From: Treponema sp.
GTDB taxonomy: Bacteria; Spirochaetota; Spirochaetia; Treponematales; Breznakiellaceae
Reading direction: 5' to 3'
DNA length: 18,743 bases
Assembly (NCBI GenBank): GCA_031283505.1
Contig: JAITBO010000302.1
Location: forward strand, 1 to 18,743
How positions within the stretch are numbered: the first letter of the stretch is position 1; the number at the start of each line of letters is the position of its first letter. The notes under the pieces are model-generated. The model saw only the letters and a list, made by a program, of their open reading frames with translations, was not told the DNA's origin and ran no database searches. The position numbers and the translations under genes were made by a program. Shown here piece after piece: positions 8,434-14,679 of the stretch.

Positions 8434-8463
8434 TTTATATTACAAAGAAAATCTCTATTACAA
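8434..8463 (-). promoter_or_regulatory. Possible sigma-70 promoter of the galK-like operon
   Basis: On the minus strand, TTGTAA (8463-8458) and TATAAA (8439-8434) are separated by 18 nt, in an AT-rich stretch just upstream of the first gene of the five-gene cluster. The -35 hexamer recurs in the neighbouring 18-bp repeat unit. It is a weak match at -35, so other hexamers in this AT-rich region are possible. Confidence 0.4.
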
Positions 8464-8473
8464 AGAAAGTTTC
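8438..8473. repeat. 18-bp tandem repeat, two copies, upstream of the galK-like gene
   Basis: The 13-mer TATTACAAAGAAA occurs at 8438-8450 and again at 8456-8468. Both copies are followed by a similar five bases (ATCTC, GTTTC), giving an 18-bp period close to two helical turns. It overlaps the proposed promoter of the operon, so it could be an operator for a dimeric regulator. That role is an inference from position only. Confidence 0.6.
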
Positions 8474-8628
8474 TATATCTCTTAATATTATCTGAAAACT
8501 CTAATTTATTCAATCAAAATTTTTTATGATTTGTACGCTGGTTTAACCGGTTTCCGGGAGAAAGCGCCGGCGAAGCCCTATGGAAAACCCCGGACGCCAG
8601 GATCGCAAATTTTCCAAGTCTGGCGGAC

Positions 8629-8653
8629 TGATTACGCTAAATCCCATGGTATG
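8629..8653 (+). repeat. Short direct repeat D, copy 1
   Basis: A 25-bp stretch beginning TGATTACGCTAAATCCCATG matches 10637-10661 in the same orientation at 22 of 25 positions. It lies 20 bp before repeat A. The rest of 8413-8673 holds the promoter region of the minus-strand operon and no gene that I can support. Confidence 0.6.
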
Positions 8654-8673
8654 TACAGTTCCTCACTTTGCGC

Positions 8674-8813
8674 ACCAGAACCAAAGTTGAAGAAATTTAA
8701 CCACGAACCTCACGAACCGGTGGTCCGCAACTTCACGAATAAACTATAGATTTAACCTCAAAAGTTCGTGTTGTTCGTGGTTCATATTATTCTTCCTGCG
8801 TAACATGAGTCTG
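8674..8813 (+). repeat. Intergenic palindromic repeat A (inverted partner of 10671-10793)
   Basis: This block aligns along most of its length with the reverse complement of 10671-10793. Shared stretches include AATTTAACCACGAAC, CTATAGATTTAACC versus its near copy, AACCTCAAAAGTTCGTG, GGTTCATATTATT and CCTGCGTAACA. It has its own 10-bp perfect inverted repeat, AACCACGAAC at 8699-8708 and GTTCGTGGTT at 8773-8782. Copy A carries an extra insert of about 23 bp (around 8717-8739) compared with copy B. It encodes nothing recognisable; ORFs crossing it are chance. Confidence 0.8.
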
Positions 8814-8857
8814 TAACCCAAAACTCCGTGTACTCCGTGGTTTTTCTTCTTAAACTG
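8814..8857 (+). repeat. Intergenic repeat C, partial copy 1
   Basis: Directly after repeat A, this segment (AACTCCGTG, TACTCCGTGGT and then TTTTTCTT followed by TAAA) matches 10424-10477 in the same orientation, minus an internal duplication present there. It appears to be the right half of the repeat C palindrome. The following 8858-9096 contains no gene, promoter or hairpin that I can support. Confidence 0.65.
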
Positions 8858-9096
8858 CCTGTTTTAGACACAAAACGATATAAGAATAAGAGCTTTCCCT
8901 TATCTATATGCTTTGCGGTATAGGATAGAACACCAGCATGGCTTCCATAACCCTGCCGAGGGATTTCATCCCTCCGGCTTTTCTCTTTGTTCCTGTCCAG
9001 TCCATGAAAATCCGCTGACCCGCGTTGCCCTGTATCAGGCGACAGGTCCGGAACCATGCTGTTACAATTACGGGTCATGAGGGGTAAAATGAGACA

Positions 9097-10281
9097 ATGG
9101 AAGCGTCTCTCTACCTCCACATCCCTTTCTGCGCCGGGGCCTGCGACTACTGCGACTTTTACTCCGTCCCGGTCCGTCCGGACAGCCTCCGGTTCGATGT
9201 TTTTATAGACATCCTCCTTGCCGGCGTCCGGGACCGCCTGGCCCATTTTGCCGTAAGCCGGATTCCTACCCTGTACCTGGGGGGCGGCACCCCCTCTGTC
9301 CTGGGCGCCGCCCGTATAAGGCGCCTTCTCACCGGTCTCCGATTCCTCCTGCCCGCCTGGCCGGAGGAGGTCACCGTAGAAGCCAATCCCGAATCAGCAG
9401 ACAAAGCCTTCCTCCTTGCCTGCCGGGAAGGAGGGGTAAACCGTATAAGCCTGGGCGTTCAGACTTTCCACGAGCCTTCCCGCCGCCTTGTTCACCGTGT
9501 AGGGGAAGGGGACCTTCTCCCTGAACGCCTCTCCCTGGTTTCCATCCTGTTCCCCGGTGCCTTTTCCGCAGACCTTATTTCGGGGCTTCCCGGCCAGGAC
9601 GAAAGGGTCCTTATGAAAGACATCGAAACCATCCTTGCCTTCAGTCCCGCCCATGTATCCCTTTACGCCCTAACCGTAAACCCCAAGCTGCCGGGCAGTC
9701 CCCCGGATGACGAGGCAGACCGGCTCTGGCTCCTGGGCAGGGATGCCCTGGAAAAGGCGGGTTATGTTCAGTACGAAGTATCCAACTTCGCCAGGCCGGG
9801 AAAACGGTCGCGGCACAACATCCGCTATTGGCGCATGGAAAACTGGCTGGGCATAGGCCCCTCCGCGTCAGGAACCGTCATAGACGACAATAACGGTACG
9901 GGATGGCGGTATACCGAAACAGCGGATGTTGACGCTTATCTCAGGCTTCCGGTTCCCCGGCATGATGACAGTATTACTGCCGAATTTTTGGACAGGCTTA
10001 CCCTCATCAAAGAAACCTTCCTGATGGGGTTCCGGTATACCGAAGGGCCGGACCGGGAACTCTTCAAAACCCGATTTGGGGCGGATCCGGAGACGTTTAT
10101 CCCCCGGACGATGAAACGCTGGCGGGAACGGGGCCTTGCAGACAATAAAAAAACGGCTTTAAACCGTGACGGGTTTTTGCTGCTCAACCCTTTTCTTATC
10201 GAGGTATTTGAAGAGTTGGAATTATGCCGGCAGATTGATTCGCAGGCGGGTCCATACCCAAGAACCCATCTTTCAGGCTAA
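9097..10281 (+). CDS. hemW: HemW-like radical SAM protein (heme chaperone)
   Basis: HemW is the radical SAM protein long annotated as oxygen-independent coproporphyrinogen oxidase; characterised members bind heme and act as heme chaperones rather than oxidases. The 394 residues begin with HIPFCAGACDYCDF, giving the cluster cysteines C12, C16 and C19. The motif ends CDYCDF, as in HemW, and lacks the fourth Cys of true HemN. GGGTPS (62-67) is the SAM-binding motif, ISLGVQTF follows near 126-133, GIGPSASG lies near 262-269, and a HemN-type C-terminal domain ends the protein. ATG 9097 puts the Cys motif at the usual distance from the N terminus. GAGGGG at 9079-9084 is a ribosome binding site with somewhat long 12-nt spacing. 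The gene stands alone between two repeat-rich gaps. No other heme gene is visible here. Confidence 0.92.
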   Translation: MEASLYLHIPFCAGACDYCDFYSVPVRPDSLRFDVFIDILLAGVRDRLAHFAVSRIPTLYLGGGTPSVLGAARIRRLLTGLRFLLPAWPEEVTVEANPESADKAFLLACREGGVNRISLGVQTFHEPSRRLVHRVGEGDLLPERLSLVSILFPGAFSADLISGLPGQDERVLMKDIETILAFSPAHVSLYALTVNPKLPGSPPDDEADRLWLLGRDALEKAGYVQYEVSNFARPGKRSRHNIRYWRMENWLGIGPSASGTVIDDNNGTGWRYTETADVDAYLRLPVPRHDDSITAEFLDRLTLIKETFLMGFRYTEGPDRELFKTRFGADPETFIPRTMKRWRERGLADNKKTALNRDGFLLLNPFLIEVFEELELCRQIDSQAGPYPRTHLSG

Positions 10282-10345
10282 ACTTAACCTATAGAAATAC
10301 AGGCTGTCAAATCCGTACTAATTCCTCAAAACTAAGACGAAAATG

Positions 10346-10477
10346 AAAAAATTTAACCACGGAGTACCGGAACCTCCGGTTCCCTGGAGTTTCACGGAGG
10401 GAAGAGGAAAAATCCGGGTTTTGTAACAAAAACTCCGTGTAACTCTGTGAAACTCCGTGGTATTTTTCTTAAATCAG
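10346..10477 (+). repeat. Intergenic palindromic repeat C, full copy
   Basis: A perfect 10-bp inverted repeat, ACCACGGAGT (10356-10365) and ACTCCGTGGT (10452-10461), bounds this element, with further GGAGTTTCACGGAG-type arms inside. A small hairpin, GGAACC/GGTTCC, lies near 10369-10384. Its right half matches 8814-8857. Arms of the form AACCACGGAG or AACCACGAAC followed by A/T-rich ends make it a relative of repeats A and B. No coding content. Confidence 0.7.
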
Positions 10478-10636
10478 CTAATGATACCTGAATTGCGGGT
10501 CAAATTGAGATTTCAGGGCGTTTAAACCAGTTCAGGATTTGTTGTCCGGGGTATGGCTCCGCATAAAATCCATACTTTGCAGAACAACATACCCAAGAGT
10601 CCGCCTTTCGGCGGAGGAGCTTCAAGGCGGGATTGT

Positions 10637-10661
10637 TGATTACACTAAACCCCATGATATG
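10637..10661 (+). repeat. Short direct repeat D, copy 2
   Basis: This stretch, TGATTACACTAAACCCCATG followed by ATATG, matches 8629-8653 in the same orientation with three mismatches. It lies 9 bp before repeat B. Between 10478 and 10636 several small inverted repeats are visible (GTATGG/CCATAC near 10553-10575; TCCGCC/GGCGGA near 10601-10616). None is followed by a T run. Confidence 0.6.
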
Positions 10662-10670
10662 GGCAAATAC

Positions 10671-10793
10671 TGACTCTTGTTACGCAGGAAAAATAATATG
10701 AACCACCAACCAGAGGAACCTCACGAACTTTTGAGGTTAAATCTATAATTTGTTCGTGAAGTTCGTGGTTAAATTGCTTCAATTTTGGCTCCG
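10671..10793 (-). repeat. Intergenic palindromic repeat B (inverted partner of 8674-8813)
   Basis: Read on the minus strand, this block aligns with repeat A at 8674-8813. Internal palindromes are AACCTCA (10717-10723) with TGAGGTT (10732-10738), and CACGAAC (10722-10728) with GTTCGTG (10752-10758). It sits 23 bp downstream of the end of the minus-strand membrane protein gene, so its hairpins could help end that transcript, though no T run follows. Confidence 0.8.
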
Positions 10794-10816
10794 GTGATGA
10801 TGGTTCGAACCTTCCT

Positions 10817-12895
10817 TTACTTTAATACCGAATTAACAAGGCGCTGAAAATCCTTATCCAGCGGCATATCCGCTTCGTCTTCCAGGGCTGCGGTGTTGAT
10901 GTAATTGACCCCGTTCCGGGAAACGATCACCGGTTCCGCCGGGGTCAGGTCCTCGGGAGGAACGTTTTCCAGCGTAAAGGGCCGGTATACCAGGGACACC
11001 TGGTAATTCCCGAGCATCTCCAATTTGGAGGTTTTAACCGGCGCCGTCTTTTGGGTAAGACTGGAAGAACCATCCCCTTCCTCCGGTATGCCCCCGCCGG
11101 GATTTCCGGTTTCGTCCGCCGGAACTCCCGATCCCATACCCAGGTCCGAAAGCATGGTAATAAAGGGAGAAACGATTTCCAAATCAGACAAAGAGCTTCC
11201 CCCGGCCGTTCCGGTTTCGTCTTCGGGCAGGGGGGTAAATTCGATCTCCCTGGCCAGGACGGCGATATCTTCCCTGGGAAGAGCGGGAGGATCTTGGAAA
11301 GAAGGGGTTTCATCCTTCCCAGCCGGCTCCCCTAATTCTTCCAGTTCCTCAATATCTTCGAGCTCCTCAAGTTCCTCTAATTCTCCGGGGATTTCTTCGT
11401 TTTCCACCGGGTTAGTTTTATACCCATCGTCTTTTATCGCCACTTTTGTCTCCTTTCCGGAAGTCAATTCCTCAATCTCTGTTATATTTTCCGCTGCGGC
11501 GGCTTTTCGGGTAAATGCCGCGATCCGCCCGCCGGAAACGCCCCCACATCCCGGAGGAACCTGGGTTCCGGTTATCGTTTCCGGAGCCGCCCGATTTTCC
11601 ACAAAAGCCTGCCGGCCAGAAGCAAAATTTCCATTCACTGTCCGCAGAACCCGTTTTACGATTTCCTCCAGCCGGGCTTCATTAAAAACCGGAACCGGCG
11701 TTTCCGTGCCGCTCCTGATTATGGCTACAAGTTCGGCCCACGCATTATTGATACAGGCATCAATCTCTATATCAAGGCGCTTCTCACGCCGGCTCTTGAT
11801 GTCCCGCTTGATCTCCTCGCGAACCACTTCCCGGCGCTGTTCAAGTTCCCGGCTCCAACGTCCCCAATCTGCCGGCCCCTTACGGTTATGATATTCCTCA
11901 ATAAGGACTGTTTGCAAGCTTTCTACCCGGCTTTTGACTATAGTCATGGTATCCTGCCGGAAGTTGAAGATCAGGAAGATGGTCAGGTATGCGGTACAGA
12001 AGAAGGCGGCTGATAGAATCCACATACTCCGGGGAAAAGCAACGATAGCCCCGTCCACAAGCCGGCCTACGTAAATTCCCTGATCCGTGCGAGAAGAGAT
12101 CATGGCCGGAACCGCGCTATTTCCAGGTTCCAGGGGGGTAAGGCTCAAAAGCTGGAGCCGCCATATAGAAGCGATAGCGGGAATAAGCACGTCCCTGCCA
12201 TCGCCGGGAAGCCCCAGGATGATACCTGCCGGCGCCTGGAGTATGGCGATTCCCTCCCTGGCCCCGATACGTCCTTTGTTGACGAGGCGCTCGGAAACGG
12301 CCTGTAGGGACAGGGAAAAAAGGGCGGTCCCCCGATAAACGTCCAGGGAGTCGTAAAAGGGCATGGAAAAGATGAGCTGTTCCCCCTGTTCGTCCAGGAT
12401 TATACGGGGTTCTCCCCCGCCTGGAGCGGCTATGCTTTCAAAGGCAATTTCGTCCATACTGCTGTTATAGGTGCGGTACGAGACAAATTCCCCCTTTTGA
12501 CTGAGTATATCCTGACTATAGGTTGAATAGTGAATCCGCCCTCCCCCCTGATCGATAAACCGTACCGACCGCAAACCGCTTTGGGCATCCATGAGAGAAT
12601 CGTACAGCCGGGAGCGTTCAGGGATGTCTTCGGCGTTCTGATTCGGCAGGAAGCTGCGCCGTACCGCCGGTTCCTTGAGTGTCGCGGAGAAACGAGTTTG
12701 GAGTTCCCTCAGAAAATCCTGAACTATCCCGGTATCCTGCCCGATCTCCTGGTTTATGTTTTTAATGATGGAACCATTATCGAACCTGGCCGCCGGATCG
12801 AAAAAACCGGCCCAGGCCAGTATCATGAGGAAAACAAAGAGGGTTGTGGTCGCAGTAAAACTTATCAAAACTTTATTCGATACCGGCACGCTCAA
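10817..12895 (-). CDS. Two-TM membrane protein with extracytoplasmic domain and Glu-Leu repeat
   Basis: I do not recognise this 692-residue protein. It has a TM segment at about 10-30 and an extracytoplasmic domain of about 260 residues that could be a Cache-like sensor fold, though no binding motif is clear. A second TM segment lies at about 291-312. The cytoplasmic part has a charged coiled coil (about 345-390). A low-complexity Glu/Leu stretch follows (500-522, repeats of ELEELE), then an acidic Pro/Gly-rich linker and a short C-terminal domain. There is no HAMP, MCP signalling, kinase or GGDEF motif, so it is not a standard chemoreceptor or kinase. The start is TTG 12895 or GTG 12889; GGGAA just upstream fits the GTG better, and an in-frame TAG at 12937-12935 excludes a longer form. 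It is divergent from hflX. A structural, cell-envelope or sensory role is possible; none can be shown. Confidence 0.75.
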   Translation of the reverse strand: MSVPVSNKVLISFTATTTLFVFLMILAWAGFFDPAARFDNGSIIKNINQEIGQDTGIVQDFLRELQTRFSATLKEPAVRRSFLPNQNAEDIPERSRLYDSLMDAQSGLRSVRFIDQGGGRIHYSTYSQDILSQKGEFVSYRTYNSSMDEIAFESIAAPGGGEPRIILDEQGEQLIFSMPFYDSLDVYRGTALFSLSLQAVSERLVNKGRIGAREGIAILQAPAGIILGLPGDGRDVLIPAIASIWRLQLLSLTPLEPGNSAVPAMISSRTDQGIYVGRLVDGAIVAFPRSMWILSAAFFCTAYLTIFLIFNFRQDTMTIVKSRVESLQTVLIEEYHNRKGPADWGRWSRELEQRREVVREEIKRDIKSRREKRLDIEIDACINNAWAELVAIIRSGTETPVPVFNEARLEEIVKRVLRTVNGNFASGRQAFVENRAAPETITGTQVPPGCGGVSGGRIAAFTRKAAAAENITEIEELTSGKETKVAIKDDGYKTNPVENEEIPGELEELEELEDIEELEELGEPAGKDETPSFQDPPALPREDIAVLAREIEFTPLPEDETGTAGGSSLSDLEIVSPFITMLSDLGMGSGVPADETGNPGGGIPEEGDGSSSLTQKTAPVKTSKLEMLGNYQVSLVYRPFTLENVPPEDLTPAEPVIVSRNGVNYINTAALEDEADMPLDKDFQRLVNSVLK

Positions 12896-12918
12896 GTTCC
12901 CAATAATTCCATTATTCC

Positions 12919-12978
12919 TGATTCCGTCCCAAAACTAATTGACTGCGCGCTAATGTGCATGGTTTTGGGACAGACTCT
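12919..12978 (+). repeat. 60-bp palindromic element E, copy 1 (inverted relative to 14353-14412)
   Basis: The element has inverted ends: TCCCAAAAC on the left and GTTTTGGGA on the right (GTCCCAAAAC at 12926-12935 and GTTTTGGGAC at 12962-12971). Over 60 bp it matches the reverse complement of 14353-14412 at 49 positions, including 20 in a row from 12926. It lies between the divergent membrane protein gene and hflX. It looks like a miniature transposable or REP-like unit; the outer left end has diverged from the AGAGTnTGTCCCAAAA form of the other three ends. Confidence 0.8.
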
Positions 12979-13015
12979 TTATGTTTCCGTAAATCGGTAC
13001 ACTACTTATCGGCTT

Positions 13016-13045
13016 TTAGACTAAATATCGTTAATCTGTTAAAAT
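13016..13045 (+). promoter_or_regulatory. Possible sigma-70 promoter for hflX
   Basis: TTAGAC (13016-13021) and TAAAAT (13040-13045) are separated by 18 nt, ending 20 nt before the hflX ATG. The hexamers are reasonable but not perfect, and TAGAAT at 13051-13056 is a competing -10. Confidence 0.4.
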
Positions 13046-13065
13046 TCGGTTAGAATGATGAATAT

Positions 13066-14208
13066 ATGAAGCGACTTATTGATAATCAGGAAAAGCCAAA
13101 AAGGGCTTTATTGGTAGGTATTAGGGATAATTCGGTTTCCAAAGAAGAGTCCGGTTCGCTGTCTGCGGAACTTGCGGGGCTGGCGGATACCCTTGGCTTT
13201 GAGATAGCTGATCGGGAAATGGTCCGGGTACGGGAGCGTAACAGCCAGTTTGGAATGGGAACGGGAAAGGCCCGGGAAATCGCGGAAAAAGCGGTGGAAT
13301 TGGGGGTGGATTGCGTTGTTTTTGACCAGGACATCAGCCCGTCCCTCCAGCGGAACTGGGAAAAGCTCACGGGGATAGCCGTAGTGGACCGACAGGAACT
13401 CATCATCAGGATATTTTCTCAACGGGCGAGAACCAGGGAAGCGGAACTCCAGACTGCCCTGGCGGAACAGACCTATTCCCTGCCCCGGTTAAGCCACAAG
13501 TACATAAACCTTTCCCGCCAACGGGGAGGCCGCTATGGGACCAAAGGGTCCGGGGAAACCCGGCTGGAAACGGACAGGCGGCTGGTATTGCAACGCATAC
13601 AGCAGCTTAAGGAAAAGCTGGCGGAAGTCCGTAAACAGCGGGCTATCCAGCGGGGCAGACGGCGAAAGGCGGACATCCCTTCCTGCGCCCTGGTAGGTTA
13701 TACCAATTCAGGAAAATCCTCTCTGCTCAATACCTTGACCCTTCCCCCTCCCGGCGAAGGCGTTCTGGTGGAGGATAAGCTGTTCGCAACCCTGGACCCC
13801 ACGGTCCGGCGCATGAAAACCGGCCAGGATAAGCCCATCCTCCTTATCGATACGGTAGGCTTCATCCGCCGCCTCCCCCATGACCTTGTGGATGCCTTTC
13901 GCTCCACATTGGAAGAAGTTACCCTGGCGGACATTCTGATTCATGTCCTGGACGCCTCGGACCCGGCGGCGGACAAATACTACGAAACCAGCATGGCCGT
14001 ACTCAGGGACCTGGAAGCGGACCAGCATCCCATGATCGTTGTTCTCAATAAGATTGACAAGCTGGATAGCCCGAAAACCGGGTCCGGCGTCCTTGAGGAA
14101 CTTCAGAGCCGGTATCCCGGCAGTATCCCTGTCTCAACCAGGGACCACAGAGGGCTTGATGAACTGGTCCGGCATATAGAAGTCTTGTTGTCCCTGCCGG
14201 ACAAATGA
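13066..14208 (+). CDS. hflX: GTPase HflX
   Basis: HflX is a ribosome-associated GTPase that binds the 50S subunit and splits stalled or hibernating ribosomes under stress. The 380-residue protein has the HflX N-terminal domain, the family hallmark FSQRARTREAELQTALAEQ (117-135), the glycine-rich GSGETRLETDRR (161-172), a helical linker (173-203) and a G domain. In the G domain are the P-loop GYTNSGKSS (211-219), DTVGF (262-266), NKID (328-331) and a G5-like STRD where SA is usual. Length and order are typical. ATG 13066 is the only start after an in-frame TAG at 13051-13053; the Shine-Dalgarno signal is weak. The gene stands alone, without hfq, and is bracketed by the two inverted E elements. 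Confidence 0.96.
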   Translation: MKRLIDNQEKPKRALLVGIRDNSVSKEESGSLSAELAGLADTLGFEIADREMVRVRERNSQFGMGTGKAREIAEKAVELGVDCVVFDQDISPSLQRNWEKLTGIAVVDRQELIIRIFSQRARTREAELQTALAEQTYSLPRLSHKYINLSRQRGGRYGTKGSGETRLETDRRLVLQRIQQLKEKLAEVRKQRAIQRGRRRKADIPSCALVGYTNSGKSSLLNTLTLPPPGEGVLVEDKLFATLDPTVRRMKTGQDKPILLIDTVGFIRRLPHDLVDAFRSTLEEVTLADILIHVLDASDPAADKYYETSMAVLRDLEADQHPMIVVLNKIDKLDSPKTGSGVLEELQSRYPGSIPVSTRDHRGLDELVRHIEVLLSLPDK

Positions 14209-14268
14209 TGAGGGAAAGCGGTTTGTTCTAATTTGGAAGGCTTTTGTGATTAGGCTAAATGATTCAAT

Positions 14269-14310
14269 AGGGAGGTTTTCCCGAAACTTCAGTTTTGGGA
14301 AAACCTCCCT
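14269..14310 (+). terminator. Strong hairpin downstream of hflX
   Basis: A perfect 14-bp stem, AGGGAGGTTTTCCC (14269-14282) and GGGAAAACCTCCCT (14297-14310), encloses a loop that can pair further (AAACT/AGTTT). No T run follows, so it is not a textbook intrinsic terminator; it starts 60 nt after the hflX stop and may stabilise the 3' end or terminate weakly. It could equally be a repeat unit. Confidence 0.55.
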
Positions 14311-14352
14311 GAAATTCGCAGTTTTGCAAGGCCGAAAACCTGAAAAACTGCA

Positions 14353-14412
14353 AGAGTCTGTCCCAAAATCGTGCGCGTTATCGTACAGTCAATTAGTTTT
14401 GGGACATACTCT
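14353..14412 (-). repeat. 60-bp palindromic element E, copy 2 (inverted relative to 12919-12978)
   Basis: Its ends form a 16-bp inverted repeat with one mismatch: AGAGTCTGTCCCAAAA (14353-14368) and TTTTGGGACATACTCT (14397-14412). Read on the minus strand it matches copy 1 at 49 of 60 positions. A further inverted pair, GCAGTTTT (14318-14325) and AAAACTGC (14345-14352), abuts its left end. The symmetrical ends suggest mobilisation in trans by a transposase; no obvious target duplication is seen. Confidence 0.82.
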
Positions 14413-14498
14413 ATATCCAAAGAAATTTAGCCGCCTGGGGTACGAGGTTTCACAGAGAAAGAAGCTGTATACGGCGGTTATTTACCTAAAGGGAGAAG

Positions 14499-14605
14499 CT
14501 CTAAAAACTTCAATTTTTGGAAGTTTTCCGCTGAAAAACAGCGCGTTTTGTACCTTTGGACACAAAATCACAAGGCATCTCCAAGAACTAACCTGGTTTT
14601 TAGAG
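14499..14605. repeat. 107-bp inverted-repeat element with three nested hairpins
   Basis: Perfect 10-bp ends, CTCTAAAAAC (14499-14508) and GTTTTTAGAG (14596-14605), enclose three hairpins: AAAACTTC/GAAGTTTT (14504-14511, 14520-14527), CGCTG-AAAAA-CAGCG (14529-14543), and TTTTGT/ACAAAA (14546-14551, 14562-14567). There is no reading frame of note. It may be a miniature element or a structured RNA. Confidence 0.6.
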
Positions 14606-14640
14606 ACGCTCTAAATATCGCAGGCAGGTTGATTTTTTTC

Positions 14641-14669
14641 TTGACTGAATAAAATTGCAACAATACAAT
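14641..14669 (+). promoter_or_regulatory. Sigma-70-type promoter of the molybdenum hydroxylase operon
   Basis: TTGACT (14641-14646), a 17-nt spacer and TACAAT (14664-14669) are each one base from consensus at optimal spacing. Transcription would begin at about 14676, only some 4 nt before the ATG at 14680. This implies a nearly leaderless mRNA, in agreement with the lack of a Shine-Dalgarno sequence. Confidence 0.75.
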
Positions 14670-14679
14670 GAACTAAATT

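Noticed and set aside
8531..8749. A 72-residue plus-strand frame in the gap before hemW
   Set aside because: It reads through the D and A repeats, so its translation is repeat sequence rather than a conserved protein.
8782..9246. A 154-residue minus-strand frame upstream of and overlapping hemW
   Set aside because: It runs through repeat C and antisense to the conserved start of hemW, has no family resemblance, and no ribosome binding site supports it.
10144..10183. Terminator-like A-run, ACGG/CCGT hairpin and T-run
   Set aside because: It lies inside the hemW reading frame, about 100 nt before the stop, so termination there would truncate the protein.
8629..10793. Whether the repeated blocks around hemW form a CRISPR array
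   Set aside because: The repeats are few, of unequal length, palindromic, in both orientations and not evenly spaced, and no cas gene is present.
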